The position numbers and the translations under genes are program-made. From NCBI GenBank assembly GCA_934541115.1, contig CAKTDF010000008.1:1-64000 (forward strand): a stretch of 64,000 nucleotides of DNA, written 5' to 3'. Positions 9,301 through 17,649 of this stretch are shown here, in pieces. How positions within the stretch are numbered: position 1 is the first letter of the stretch; every line of letters starts with the position of its first letter. Source of the DNA: an uncultured Eubacteriales bacterium (lineage in GTDB: Bacteria; Bacillota; Clostridia; Oscillospirales; Acutalibacteraceae). Below the pieces are notes generated by a model that saw only the letters and a list, made by a program, of their open reading frames with translations, had not been told where the DNA came from and made no database searches.

Positions 9301-9838
9301 GCAGCGAATGATTCTGAATTTCAATATAATAATTGCCTCTGCCAAAGGTTTCATCATACCAAAGGGCGGTTTTTCTTGCCCCGTCAAAATCTCCGCGCAA
9401 AAGAGCACGCGGAACCTCGCCTGCAAGACACGCGGAAAGCGCAATAAGTCCATCGTGGTGCCTTTCAAGCAGTTCACGGTCAATTCTCGGTTTGGTATAA
9501 AAACCCTCAGTCCACGATTTGCTGACCATGGCAATAAGATTTTTATAGCCGATTTCATTTTTACACAGAAGAATAAGATGGTAACGCTCATTGTCAAGAC
9601 CGTGGACTTTATCATGCCTTGTTCTTGCGGCAACATAGCACTCACAGCCAATAATCGGCTTTATTCCCGCTGCCTTTGCAGCCTTGTAAAAGTCAATAAC
9701 ACCGTACATTACACCGTGATCTGTAATCGCCGCTGCGGTTTGACCTTTCTCTTTGACGGCGGAAACAAGTTCATCAATACGGCAGGCGCCGTCAAGCAGA
9801 CTGTATTCGGTGTGAAGATGAAGATGAGTAAAAGCCAT
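6359..9838 (-). CDS. dnaE: DNA polymerase III alpha subunit, DnaE type
   Basis: Replicative DNA polymerase catalytic subunit, 1159 residues, normal for DnaE. The N-terminal PHP domain starts HLHLHTEYSLLDGACR and has TDHGVMYG. The polymerase core shows GPGRGSGAASLAAYC and the catalytic PDFDVDF (usually PDIDIDF, both metal-binding Asp kept). Helix-hairpin-helix and OB-fold regions follow near residues 830-1060. There is no DnaQ-like exonuclease insertion, so it is not PolC. An AAAGGCGG Shine-Dalgarno precedes the ATG at 9838. Many Clostridia carry both PolC and DnaE; which one is the main replicase here cannot be told from this window. Confidence 0.96.
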   Translation of the reverse strand: MAFTHLHLHTEYSLLDGACRIDELVSAVKEKGQTAAAITDHGVMYGVIDFYKAAKAAGIKPIIGCECYVAARTRHDKVHGLDNERYHLILLCKNEIGYKNLIAMVSKSWTEGFYTKPRIDRELLERHHDGLIALSACLAGEVPRALLRGDFDGARKTALWYDETFGRGNYYIEIQNHSLREELTILPELIRLSKETGIPLVATNDTHYINRDDAAVQQVLICIQTNHILGEETGLEFGTQEFYLKTEEEMRSLFSAVPEAIENTQKIADMCNLEFEFGKTKLPHFEVPNNMDHFEYFKRQCFFGLCRLKGDDPPQAYVDRLNYELSVINKMGYVDYFLIVHDFIRYAKSRGIPVGPGRGSGAASLAAYCIGITGIDPMKYNLLFERFLNPERVSMPDFDVDFCYVRRQEVIDYVINKYGYDHVAQIVTFGTLAARAAIRDVGRVMGLAYPVVDAVAKQIPNELKITIDKALKGSKELAAAYETNEDTRRLIDMARRVEGMPRHASTHAAGVVITRDAVSSYVPLAVNDESVVTQYTMTALESLGLLKMDFLGLRTLTVIDDTIRMIQKRNPSFTQNDIDISDKATFEMLSSGRTDGVFQFESAGMRSILTRLRPESLEDLIAVISLYRPGPADSIDTYINNRHNPEQTKYKCEEVRDILSVTYGCMVYQEQVMQICRKVAGYSYGRADLVRRAMSKKKLDVMAKERENFVHGLKDENGNVLCCGAVANGISEKTANELFDEMSNFAKYAFNKAHAAAYAFVSYQTAYLKCHYPCELLAATLTSVLDSTSKVSAYIEECSRLSIKVLAPHVNESDEGFTVSNGSIRFGLLAVKNLGRGFIRTITEKRKMSPYKSFDDFCCRVYGKEFNRRAVESLIKCGALDGLGLNRRQMIYMLPLIIANLEDDKRRNIAGQIGFFDDDSAFAPAQQFKAPKMDELEYEKRLEYEKEVTGLYLSGHPMEKYKSISQKLRTDRISELIRAGEGGFERYKDNCGVMVLGAISSIQRKTTKSNATMCFIRLEDLTGTVECIAFSKLFAEKAMLIQPGKVIVVRGRLSLREDREPSIICESIEKCPGNISEAQREEKTASKKRTGVFIRAKSKEDIRLEKLVTLKKIFAGSFPIYCYYESSGKYEHFGSLEMSEPVLGELENIFGKENVALRR

Positions 9839-9994
9839 ATGGCACCGCCTTTCATTTTAAATCATAGTCAATATGCAAAATGCAAACAGTATAAATGCAG
9901 TCCGCCTTTCTGGGTTCTGTTGCAGAATAAAACTAACCGAAATAACAGATGAAACATATCGTCTTATAGACGAAAGTCAGCTTTTGAACTATTA

Positions 9995-11746
9995 CTATTT
10001 GACAAACAGCTTTTCGGCAAGTTTTTTGTCCGGGTTCACCGTTATTGTGTAATACTCATGATAAATGACCTTGCCGGGCTTTGCACCGACAGGCTTTTTG
10101 AGTGCCTTCACGCGCGTATAGTCAACGGGAACAAGCGAGGATTCCGAGGCTTTGCTGTGGCAGGCGGCAATAACCGCCGCCTCTTCAATCGCCCGGTCGG
10201 AGACCTCGCCGTTTTGGCTGACAATTATCACATGAGAGCCGGGAAAACTCTGCGTATGAAGCCAGACATCGCTTTTTGCCGCAGTTTTCATTGAAAGACG
10301 GTCATTTTGAATATTGTTGCGTCCAACGAGGATTCTGTAGCCGTCGCTTGAAAGGTATTCAATCGGCAAAAGTGATTTTGGAGCTCGGCTTTTTGAGACG
10401 TTCTTTGATTTTATATAGCCACCTTCTGAAAGCTCCTGTCTGACGGCTGCCTGCTCCGCGTCGCTGTCTGCTCTTGAAAGCTCGTCAAGAACAGTTTCAA
10501 AATAAACAAGCTCCGCCTCGCCCTGATCAATGAGCTTTGTGAGCATAACCTCGGCTGTTTTTGATTTGCGATATTCCTTGTAATATTTGTTTGCATTCTC
10601 CGTTGGAGTCAGCGCAGGGTCGCACGGTATTCTGACTGTATTCATAGAGTCGTAATAGTTCGGTACCTCATAAGCGCATGCGCCTTTTTGAAGAGAATGC
10701 AGATTTGCAGTGATAAGCTCGCCGTAAAGTCTGAGCTGTTCTCTGTCCGCACAGCGCTTCAGTTCTTCGCGCTGAAGATTCAGCTTGCGTGAGGTACGTT
10801 CAAGAAGAGTATTGAGCAATTTGAAAAGCTCCTGCGCTCTATGCGTGATACGGTTGATTCTGTCGCGTTCATAGAAAAAATCGTCAAGAAGAAATGACGG
10901 ACTTTCATATTCTTTTACCGTCAGCGTTCCCTCATACTGCCCCACATCAAAAAAGCACATGTCCTTTGGCTTACTGCCGTTTTCAAGGAGCATATAGACT
11001 TTCTTCTCCTTATGCAGCAAAGCCTTTGCAGAAGAAAGGACTTCAAAAAGCCTTTTCTTTTGAGCATCGGTCAAGGAGGCAACAAAAATGTCTTCACCTG
11101 TCGCTTTATAGGCAATTTCCCGAGCCGCAACGGGAGATACACCTTGAACCGACTCAAGCACAGCAGAGGAAAGGTACTTGTTTTGCAGTGAAGCTACTCT
11201 ATAAAGCACTGCTTCAATTTCAACCGTTTCAAGGCATAGCTTATCCTGCTTTGGCGGCAGCTTATACTCAACCCCGGGCAAAATTTGGCGAACGGAGGAA
11301 GTTGTGATATCAACACGTTTGATTGAATCTATAACCCTGCCGTCACCGTTAATCAGAATGAGATTGCTGTATTTGCCCATTATTTCGGTGCAGAGAGTAA
11401 GACTTACTCTGTCGCCGATTTCGTTGGTTGCGTCAAAATCGATAAAGACAACGCGGTCAAGCTCGCGCTGTCTGACGGCAGTGATTTTTGCCGCCGTCAG
11501 ATGCTTTCTCAAAAGCATGCAGAACATCGGCGGAACAGCCGGATTTTGAATAGGATGGGAAGTAAAATGTATTCGCGAGCTGTCCGCACGGACGCAAATG
11601 AGAAGTCGGAATGTTCCGTTCCTGCCGCGCAGAACAAGAACGATCTCGTCACGCCCAGGCTGCTGAACTTTGTCAACACGTAATCCCACCACGCTCTCGC
11701 GCAGCTCATCACAAACTTTTGACAAAAAAATACCGTCAAGTGCCAT
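9995..11746 (-). CDS. rqcH: Ribosome-associated quality control factor RqcH (NFACT/FbpA family)
   Basis: 583 residues. Binds stalled 50S subunits carrying peptidyl-tRNA and recruits tRNA-Ala to add C-terminal alanine tails that mark the nascent chain for degradation (established for RqcH of Bacillus subtilis). The start MALDGIFLSKVCDEL is typical of NFACT-N. A central coiled-coil region runs from about 280 to 420. NFACT-R near residue 480-560 contains DVWLHTQSFPGSHVII. Older annotations call such proteins fibronectin-binding. The 162-bp upstream region holds a hairpin (11766-11801). A functional link with the alaS gene of this window is possible only through charged tRNA-Ala supply. Confidence 0.93.
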   Translation of the reverse strand: MALDGIFLSKVCDELRESVVGLRVDKVQQPGRDEIVLVLRGRNGTFRLLICVRADSSRIHFTSHPIQNPAVPPMFCMLLRKHLTAAKITAVRQRELDRVVFIDFDATNEIGDRVSLTLCTEIMGKYSNLILINGDGRVIDSIKRVDITTSSVRQILPGVEYKLPPKQDKLCLETVEIEAVLYRVASLQNKYLSSAVLESVQGVSPVAAREIAYKATGEDIFVASLTDAQKKRLFEVLSSAKALLHKEKKVYMLLENGSKPKDMCFFDVGQYEGTLTVKEYESPSFLLDDFFYERDRINRITHRAQELFKLLNTLLERTSRKLNLQREELKRCADREQLRLYGELITANLHSLQKGACAYEVPNYYDSMNTVRIPCDPALTPTENANKYYKEYRKSKTAEVMLTKLIDQGEAELVYFETVLDELSRADSDAEQAAVRQELSEGGYIKSKNVSKSRAPKSLLPIEYLSSDGYRILVGRNNIQNDRLSMKTAAKSDVWLHTQSFPGSHVIIVSQNGEVSDRAIEEAAVIAACHSKASESSLVPVDYTRVKALKKPVGAKPGKVIYHEYYTITVNPDKKLAEKLFVK

Positions 11747-11765
11747 TGGTAATCAATCCTTTATT

Positions 11766-11801
11766 CAAGGCAATATCGCACGAATTGCGGCGCATGCCTT
11801 G
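11766..11801. other. Hairpin in the leader of rqcH
   Basis: Perfect 7-bp arms CAAGGCA (11766-11772) and TGCCTTG (11795-11801) enclose a smaller CGCA/TGCG stem. It lies 20-55 nt before the rqcH start, on the transcribed side. No T-run follows, so it is not a normal terminator; function unknown. Confidence 0.45.
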
Positions 11802-11908
11802 CTTTAATCTATTTCCGCCATGCTGCACAAAGATTTATTGAATTGTGTCAGCAAGCCTGCATAATTCTTGTGCAACATGACGAAAGCCCTTACTTGCAAT
11901 CACACACC

Positions 11909-12685
11909 TTAATTGTGCGGTATTGCACTAATAAACCTGACCGGATTGCTCTGAGAAAGCAAAACCGTTTCAAGCTCTGAAAATTCTGTATTAATCATTT
12001 TTTGGAGCGCAGACATTGAGTAATACTCGGTTTCAAAATGACCTGCGGCAACAACCGTCAGTCCCTTTTCTTTTGCATCAAGCATTTCATGATGACTGAT
12101 ATCTCCTGTAACATATCCCTGCGCACCTGCGGCTATGACATCATCAATAAAGCTCATGCCTGCACCGCCGCAAACGGCAAGACGTGTGATTTTTTCTTTG
12201 CCGCCAACAAGTCTGACAGTTGTATGCAGCTTTTGGGCAACAAAACGCGCCAGTTCCTCAGGCGTGAGGGAATCGATATCCCCTGCTCTTGCCATCGGTC
12301 GAATACATTCGGCGCTTTCAACACCTACCGGATTTCTAACCGAAAGCAGCGTGCACAAATAGTCATTAACTCCGCCGTCAGCACAATCAAAACATGTATG
12401 GGCAGAAATTGCGTTAATTCCGCTTTTTGCAAGCTCATACGCCATATTACCGGAAAGAAAATTCTTTTGCGCCTTGAAAATTATCGGATGATGCGTAACA
12501 ATGAGGTCAACGCCGTTCTTTTTTGCCTCGTTGAGAGTTTCCTCAGTAAGGTCAAGGCAAAAACCTATTTTTTTTACTTCATCGTTTTTATTTCCTACAA
12601 GCAGACCGCAATTATCCCACTCACATTTTGTTGAATACGGAGCAATACGGTCAATATAATCTGATATAAGTTCAACTGTTATCAT
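11909..12685 (-). CDS. Nif3-like dinuclear metal centre protein
   Basis: 258 residues. It belongs to the NIF3/YqfO family (GTP cyclohydrolase I type 2 in older names), which forms a hexameric toroid with two metals per subunit. Metal-binding motifs are visible: VTHHPIIF near residue 63-70, SAHTCFD near 96-102, and the C-terminal GHFETEY near 215. It lacks the long YqfO inserted domain, so it is a short form. The true function is unresolved; in Firmicutes it is almost always next to trmK, as here, where the start overlaps the trmK stop by 4 nt (ATGA-type coupling). Confidence 0.9.
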   Translation of the reverse strand: MITVELISDYIDRIAPYSTKCEWDNCGLLVGNKNDEVKKIGFCLDLTEETLNEAKKNGVDLIVTHHPIIFKAQKNFLSGNMAYELAKSGINAISAHTCFDCADGGVNDYLCTLLSVRNPVGVESAECIRPMARAGDIDSLTPEELARFVAQKLHTTVRLVGGKEKITRLAVCGGAGMSFIDDVIAAGAQGYVTGDISHHEMLDAKEKGLTVVAAGHFETEYYSMSALQKMINTEFSELETVLLSQSNPVRFISAIPHN

Positions 12686-13380
12686 GTCATTTTCTCCGTA
12701 AGTCTTTTAAAATCAATAATTATTTCCGAAAGTTTCTCAACTTCTGCGTCATTGTCTGCTGAAGCCTTTTTCAAAGCATTACAGCGCTTTTCAAGTCTCT
12801 GCAGTTGTTTTTCAAGATAAGTACGTGTTATTTCGTCACTGCCCGCGTCAAGCTTTCCGACATATACGGCAGCCGGTGAATAAAAAGTGCGTTCGCCACT
12901 ATACTCGGCGGCAATGACACAATAATAGTGCCGCCCGTCCCTTGAACAACATTCTTCCACAATTTCAAATCCGTTTTCAAAAAGGAACCGGCGTACATCT
13001 TCTGCATGACTCATCGGCTGAAGAACAAGGCGGTAGCGACTGTTTCTGAGCCAAACGGTCCTTGAAATCAACTCTGTTATGAGCAAACCGCCCATTCCGG
13101 CAATCACTATGTCATCGCAAGTATCTTTATCAATACTATCAAGTCCATCGGACAAAACAGTTGTAATCTTATCTTCAAGTGAATACATTTCAACTGTCTT
13201 TCTTGCGTTTTCAAGCGGCATTTTGCGCAGATCCGCCGCAACGGCAGAGGGCGAAACACCCGTCTGCAAAAGGTATACCGGAAGATAGGCATGATCCGTT
13301 CCGACATCTGCAACACGAGAGCCGTTGCGCACAAGCGACGCAACAGAAGAAAGGCGTGAATCAAGTTTTACAATTTGCAA
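12682..13380 (-). CDS. trmK: tRNA (adenine-N1)-methyltransferase, A22-specific
   Basis: Methylates N1 of A22 in tRNA D-arms using S-adenosylmethionine. 232 residues, usual length. The Rossmann SAM-binding motif VADVGTDHAYLPVYLL lies near residue 24-39 and the NPPY-equivalent region is DIVIAGMGGLLI. The C-terminal 50 residues are a coiled coil, as in the family. The start is TTG at 13380: AAGGAG sits 8 nt upstream and no ATG fits. Translationally coupled to the Nif3-like gene. Confidence 0.92.
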   Translation of the reverse strand: MQIVKLDSRLSSVASLVRNGSRVADVGTDHAYLPVYLLQTGVSPSAVAADLRKMPLENARKTVEMYSLEDKITTVLSDGLDSIDKDTCDDIVIAGMGGLLITELISRTVWLRNSRYRLVLQPMSHAEDVRRFLFENGFEIVEECCSRDGRHYYCVIAAEYSGERTFYSPAAVYVGKLDAGSDEITRTYLEKQLQRLEKRCNALKKASADNDAEVEKLSEIIIDFKRLTEKMT

Positions 13381-13411
13381 AGGGAAAACTCCTTAAAAGA
13401 AACTGCCTCTC

Positions 13412-13499
13412 AACCGAAAAAAAACAAAAGCAAAAGCTATAAGACACAAAAAGCGTTCATACTACCGCCAATTGTGAATTATAGCTTTTTGTTTCGGTT
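13412..13499 (-). terminator. Large hairpin, probable terminator after the DUF1858 gene
   Basis: Outer arms AACCGAAA/TTTCGGTT (13412 and 13492-13499) and inner arms AAAAGCTATAA/TTATAGCTTTT (13432-13442 and 13479-13489), then CACAA/TTGTG. On the minus strand it is followed by a T-rich stretch. It shares an identical 18-nt segment with the hairpin at 16636-16686. Confidence 0.65.
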
Positions 13500-13603
13500 T
13501 TGCTTTCGGTCTGCATAAGGCAGCCCAAAATTTTGGTGTTACTTCAAAAGCAGCCACTGACCGATCAAGGTCACTCGGCAACGCTCAGCGAATAAATCCT
13601 CAA

Positions 13604-13810
13604 TCAGTGCTCGGAAGCAAGATAGCTGTTGATTCTTGAAACAAGCTCGTCGGCATCAACACCGTGAACGGCGCAGGCTTCCTCAACGGATTCACCCCTC
13701 GCGGAGGGACAACCGAGGCAGTGCATACCCATCTCAAAAAAGAACATTGCGGTTCCTCTGTCGGCGTCAAGAATGTCACCGATAAGCATATCTTTGGTAA
13801 TTTCCTTCAT
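13604..13810 (-). CDS. DUF1858 small disulfide-type domain protein
   Basis: 68 residues, starting MKEITKDMLIGDIL. It matches the DUF1858 / hybrid-cluster-associated disulfide domain: an N-terminal helical half with FFFEMGMHC, and the CxxC pair CLGCP (about residues 31-34), often proposed to act in redox or Fe-S chemistry. No further function is known. A hairpin with perfect 8-bp arms CTCGTTTT/AAAACGAG (13822-13852) lies just before its RBS (GAGAGG). Likely monocistronic. Confidence 0.85.
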   Translation of the reverse strand: MKEITKDMLIGDILDADRGTAMFFFEMGMHCLGCPSARGESVEEACAVHGVDADELVSRINSYLASEH

Positions 13811-13874
13811 AATACATACCTCTCGTTTTTAAAATATTCTCGGCAAAACGAGCAATTTTATTCAGTCGTTTTTG

Positions 13875-14408
13875 TCAGTTGAGCATGAATTTTTTAATCA
13901 TAATAAGAATGGCTATACCCATCTTTATGCAAAGACCGGTCATCATCGTGTTAAGGATAATAGTAGCCTTTTCTGTCTCGTTATTCTTCTTAGCCTTGGA
14001 ATAAAGGATAAGACCGATGAGAGCAAAAAGGAAAGAGAAGAACTTTTGAGCCTTGCTGACCGGGCAAGCAGCAGCGGCAGCCTTTTTGGCAAGCTTCTTT
14101 TCTTTTTTAAGTTCTTTTCTGCTCTTGATTTCAACAGCGGGCGCAGGAGCGGCAGCCGGAGCAGCAGGTGCAGCGGGAGCTGCTTCAGTGGGAGCGGCAT
14201 AAACCGGGGCGGCAGCCTGAACAGCCTCTGCTGTATTTTCAACAGGTGCAGCAACGGGAGCGGCAACAGGAGCAGCTTCCGGCTGAGAATAAACGTTAGC
14301 TGCGGGCTCGGCAGCATATGTAGGCTGCTGAGGCTCTACCTTTTGTCCGCAGATAAAGCAAAAATCTGAATTGTTATCAATTTCATTTCCGCAAAACTTA
14401 CAAATCAT
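13875..14408 (-). CDS. Zinc-ribbon protein with Ala/Pro-rich linker and membrane segment
   Basis: 177 residues, no specific function recognised. An N-terminal zinc ribbon has CKFCG and CFICG (Cys 3, 6, 17, 20 region). A long low-complexity Ala/Pro/Val/Glu linker (about residues 28-95) follows, then a Lys-rich patch and hydrophobic stretches around 118-135 and 155-177. Zinc-ribbon plus membrane-anchor proteins of this kind are common in gut Clostridia and usually unnamed. The start is supported by GGGGG before the ATG, and a strong divergent promoter drives it away from the ABC-F gene. The linker raises the chance that alternative-frame ORFs here are artefacts. Confidence 0.75.
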   Translation of the reverse strand: MICKFCGNEIDNNSDFCFICGQKVEPQQPTYAAEPAANVYSQPEAAPVAAPVAAPVENTAEAVQAAAPVYAAPTEAAPAAPAAPAAAPAPAVEIKSRKELKKEKKLAKKAAAAACPVSKAQKFFSFLFALIGLILYSKAKKNNETEKATIILNTMMTGLCIKMGIAILIMIKKFMLN

Positions 14409-14437
14409 AGAGAAATCCCCCTAAATATTTATGATTC

Positions 14438-14466
14438 ATTATAACATCATCTTTTCACTTTTACAA
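14438..14466 (-). promoter_or_regulatory. Sigma-A promoter of the zinc-ribbon gene
   Basis: TTGTAA (14461-14466), 17-nt spacer, TATAAT (14438-14443); leader about 23 nt. Confidence 0.8.
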
Positions 14467-14528
14467 TAGAGTTTTTCAATAAAAATCTCTTAAAGTGGCA
14501 CTAATTTGCGAAAATCTGCCGGAAATCC

Positions 14529-14557
14529 TTGAATACTCGTCCGTTTTCCTGTAAAAT
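14529..14557 (+). promoter_or_regulatory. Sigma-A promoter of the ABC-F gene
   Basis: TTGAAT (14529-14534), 17-nt spacer, TAAAAT (14552-14557), about 60 nt before the start codon. No leader peptide or terminator of the kind seen before antibiotic-resistance ABC-F genes is visible. Confidence 0.8.
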
Positions 14558-14620
14558 ATCCGTTGCATGTTTGTTCTGACCGAACGAACGTGAAATATAA
14601 AGTAAAGCGTGGTGAAACCG

Positions 14621-16537
14621 ATGGCTTTGATTTCGGCTCACTCAGTTTCTCTTTCATTTTCTGAAAGAGTTGTTTTTTCTGATGTTTCATTTGACGTATA
14701 TAAAAAAGACAAAGTCGGCTTTATCGGTATGAACGGCGCAGGGAAAACAACGCTTTTCAAGCTGCTCACCCGTCAGCTCGAGCCGGACAGCGGTGATATT
14801 TTTATCAGCCGTGACGCAACCCTCGGATACATGGAGCAGCATGCTTGTGCAGGCAACGACAGAACCCTTTTTGACGAACTTCTGACAGTCTTTGACGACG
14901 TTATTTCAGCCGAAAAAGAGCTTGACGATATTGCCGAAAAACTGAACGGAAGTTTTTCCGGAGATGCCGGTCTGATTGCAAGACAGCAATATTTGCTCGA
15001 GCTTTTTGAAAGGCGCGGAGGGTTGACATATAAAAGCCGTGCGAGATCGGCACTGCTTGGTCTCGGTTTTGCGGAGAGTGACTTTTCTCTGCCCTGTTCT
15101 CTGCTCAGCGGCGGACAGCGGTCAAAGGTCAGCCTTGCAAAGCTGCTGCTGTCAAAAGCCGATTTGCTGCTGCTTGACGAACCGACAAACCACCTCGACA
15201 TTGAAAGCATCGACTGGCTCGAAGGCTGGCTTTCGGAATACGGCGGAACATTCATTGTTATTTCACACGACAGATACTTTCTTGACAAGGTTACAAACCG
15301 TACTTTTGAACTTGAAAACGGAAAATTCTTTTGTACAAACGGCAACTATTCCCGCTATCACGAGTTGAAAGCGGAGCGCAGAAAAAACGCCGAGCGAGTC
15401 TATGACAACACAATGAAAGAAGTCAAAAGAATCCGCGGCATAATTGAACAGCAAAAAACATTCAGCCAGGAGCGCAATTATATCACAATCGCCTCAAAAC
15501 AAAAGAGCATTGACCGTCTGCTTGACGGACTTGAAAAGCCGGAAAAAGAGCTTGACTCAATCCACTTCAGCTTTAAAACGAATCTTGTGAGCGGTAACGA
15601 GGTTCTGCTTTGCGAAAATGTTTCAAAAGCTTTTGAAAGCAAGGAGCTTTTCCGCGATGTTTCAATACTAATTGAACGCGGGGAAAGAGTTTTTATTACA
15701 GGTGAGAACGGTTGCGGAAAGTCTACCCTTTTGAAAATGATTCTCGGCAAGCTGCGCCGCGACAGCGGAAAAATCACTCTCGGCGCCAATGTAAAAATCG
15801 GTTACTTTGACCAAACACTCGCAGAGATTTCAAACAGCAAAACTGTGCTTGACGAGATATGGGACGATTACCGCGCAATGCCGGAGACCCAAATCAGAAA
15901 TGCCCTCGCCGCTTTTCTTTTCAAAGGCGATGATGTATATAAAATCACTTCTTCTCTCTCCGGTGGCGAAAAAGCACGACTGGCACTGCTGAAACTGATG
16001 CTTTCCGGTGCTAATTTTCTTGTTCTCGATGAACCGACAAACCACCTTGATATAAAGAGCCGTGAAGCGCTTGAAGCCTCTTTTGATACTTTTGACGGAA
16101 CAATGCTCGTTGTTTCTCACGACCGATACTTCATCAACAGACTTTCAACAAGAATACTGCGGCTGCACAAAGGCGGCGTTGACAGCTACCCGGGTAATTA
16201 TGACAGCTACATTGAGCATCGGATTGACAGAACGGCAAAGCCTGAAAAAGAAAAGACCGCACCTAAAGAAAACACATATAAAAAGCAAAAGGAGCTTGAA
16301 AGTCTCAAACGCAGAACCAAGGGAAAAATTTCACGACTTGAAGAGCAAATCGATTCGCTCGACGGTGAACTTGAAAAGATTCAAAGTGAAATCGCCGCGC
16401 CTGAAAACGCAGCGGACTATGAAAAAATTCTTTCGCTCACAGATAAACTCCACGAGACCACAAACAAGCAGGAGCAACTCATGCTTGAATGGCAGGGGCT
16501 GACCGAAGAGCTTGAAAAGCTTGAAAACGGAGAATAA
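14621..16537 (+). CDS. ABC-F family ATPase (ribosome-associated, Uup/YdiF-like)
   Basis: 638 residues with two ABC cassettes and no membrane segments, the mark of ABC-F proteins, which act on the ribosomal E-site/tRNA during translation. Cassette 1: Walker A GMNGAGKTTL, signature LSGGQRSKVS, Walker B LLLLDEPTNHLD. Cassette 2: GENGCGKSTL, LSGGEKARLAL, FLVLDEPTNHLD. The interdomain linker follows cassette 1, and a C-terminal coiled coil (about residues 540-638) resembles Uup/YdiF. I chose ATG at 14621 (MALISAHSVSLSF); a GTG at 14609 is in frame but lies in the RBS region. Housekeeping translation factor is likelier than drug resistance, since there is no attenuator and no long resistance-domain loop. 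Confidence 0.9.
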   Translation: MALISAHSVSLSFSERVVFSDVSFDVYKKDKVGFIGMNGAGKTTLFKLLTRQLEPDSGDIFISRDATLGYMEQHACAGNDRTLFDELLTVFDDVISAEKELDDIAEKLNGSFSGDAGLIARQQYLLELFERRGGLTYKSRARSALLGLGFAESDFSLPCSLLSGGQRSKVSLAKLLLSKADLLLLDEPTNHLDIESIDWLEGWLSEYGGTFIVISHDRYFLDKVTNRTFELENGKFFCTNGNYSRYHELKAERRKNAERVYDNTMKEVKRIRGIIEQQKTFSQERNYITIASKQKSIDRLLDGLEKPEKELDSIHFSFKTNLVSGNEVLLCENVSKAFESKELFRDVSILIERGERVFITGENGCGKSTLLKMILGKLRRDSGKITLGANVKIGYFDQTLAEISNSKTVLDEIWDDYRAMPETQIRNALAAFLFKGDDVYKITSSLSGGEKARLALLKLMLSGANFLVLDEPTNHLDIKSREALEASFDTFDGTMLVVSHDRYFINRLSTRILRLHKGGVDSYPGNYDSYIEHRIDRTAKPEKEKTAPKENTYKKQKELESLKRRTKGKISRLEEQIDSLDGELEKIQSEIAAPENAADYEKILSLTDKLHETTNKQEQLMLEWQGLTEELEKLENGE

Positions 16538-16635
16538 GCTGCGATTTCTGTGTTTTTCACTCCGATTCCGAAATTATGTTTTAATGCGGTATGCACACAT
16601 AAAGCAGCCGCAAAAACAGTTTTTCCGATTAAATC

Positions 16636-16686
16636 AAAGCTATAATTCACAGACACCAAAACGCGAACTGTGAATTATAGCTTTTT
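16636..16686. terminator. Convergent terminator between the ABC-F and histidinol-phosphatase genes
   Basis: A perfect 17-bp stem (16636-16652 with 16668-16684) with a 15-nt loop, followed by a T-rich run on the plus strand. It lies between converging genes and probably serves mainly the ABC-F gene. It repeats 18 nt found at 13473-13490. Confidence 0.85.
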
Positions 16687-16718
16687 ATTATTTCGTTCTT
16701 TTTATGGAACAAACAGCA

Positions 16719-17540
16719 CTACAGCGGTCTTTCTTCAAAACCTTTTTCTGTGATTACATATGCGCTTTTAAATCCGCAGGAACGAAGCAGTTCAGATACA
16801 TCGTCGAATGCAAAGCCAACGGCAGCTGCACAATGCGCATCAGACGTCAACGTCAGGCGCATGTTTCTCATTTTGAGGTATTCAAGAATAAATCGCGATG
16901 GATAAGGCGAGCTGCGACCGCAGCGAAACATTGCACCGGTATTGACTTCAAAAATCGCGTCAGGGCATTCGTCGCAGATTCTGCCCGCATACTCCAATGC
17001 GAGAAATCTGTATTCATTCGAAGTATCATCAAAAACCGCACAATTTTCGTTAAACTTTTCAATGAGATCAAAGTGACCCACTATATTTGCGTTCGCCGCG
17101 CAAACGAATGAAGAAAGCTCTCTGTAATATTTTTCGGCAAGTCTTAAAAACGAACCGTCAAATTCCTTTTTGGCACAGTCGAGCAGCATTTGTGCACTAT
17201 AATCAACGCTGTAAATCCTCTCGTCAAAATGCAACTGATGCACTGAGCCGATTACATAATCCAGCATTGAAGCATTAAAGCCAACGCTGTCGCGGTCAAG
17301 TTCAACGCCGTTTGAAATATGCATTTTTCCGCAAAACTCAGATTTAAGACGCTCAATTTCTGTCATATACTCCCCCAACCTATTTTCGGGCACAGCATAA
17401 CTATCCGGAAACGGCAACGGAGAATGAAAAGAAAAGCCGAGGCTTTCAAAGCCTTTTGAAAATGCGGCTTGAGCCATTTCACACGGAGTATTTTTTCCGT
17501 CGCAAAAACAAGTGTGTATATGGCAATCGGATTTTATCAT
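16719..17540 (-). CDS. hisK: Histidinol-phosphatase, PHP family
   Basis: Predicted to dephosphorylate histidinol phosphate in histidine synthesis. 273 residues, normal for the HisJ/HisK type. PHP motifs: DCHIHTCFCDGK at the N-terminus (two metal-binding His), FSFHSPLPFP, EVNTGAM, and TSDAH near the C-terminus. No other his genes are nearby, so the substrate rests on family membership only; some PHP phosphatases act on other phosphomonoesters. Start at 17540 (MIKSDCHIHT) has GAGGTG 6 nt upstream; an upstream in-frame start at 17642 would run through a terminator hairpin and is rejected. Confidence 0.82.
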   Translation of the reverse strand: MIKSDCHIHTCFCDGKNTPCEMAQAAFSKGFESLGFSFHSPLPFPDSYAVPENRLGEYMTEIERLKSEFCGKMHISNGVELDRDSVGFNASMLDYVIGSVHQLHFDERIYSVDYSAQMLLDCAKKEFDGSFLRLAEKYYRELSSFVCAANANIVGHFDLIEKFNENCAVFDDTSNEYRFLALEYAGRICDECPDAIFEVNTGAMFRCGRSSPYPSRFILEYLKMRNMRLTLTSDAHCAAAVGFAFDDVSELLRSCGFKSAYVITEKGFEERPL

Positions 17541-17555
17541 TGTTTTCACCTCAAC

Positions 17556-17591
17556 AAAAGCAGCCGCAAACACATTCATGTGCTGCGGCTG
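17556..17591 (-). terminator. Terminator after the alpha-mannosidase gene
   Basis: CAGCCGCA/TGCGGCTG arms (17584-17591 with 17561-17568) with an inner ACA/TGT mini-stem, then CTTTTGTT on the minus strand. It ends only about 16 nt before the histidinol-phosphatase start codon. Confidence 0.7.
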
Positions 17592-17649
17592 TTCAAAGTT
17601 CAATATCCTCGCCGCCCCGGACACCGGAGCACCTGCGTTCAAATTGAAA

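Noticed and set aside
13943..14317. Leu/Pro-rich minus-strand ORF
   Set aside because: It is a shifted frame over the Ala/Pro repeat of the zinc-ribbon gene; composition-driven, with no RBS.
14621..16537. Antibiotic-resistance ABC-F
   Set aside because: No leader peptide or attenuator, and the C-terminal coiled coil resembles housekeeping Uup/YdiF types.
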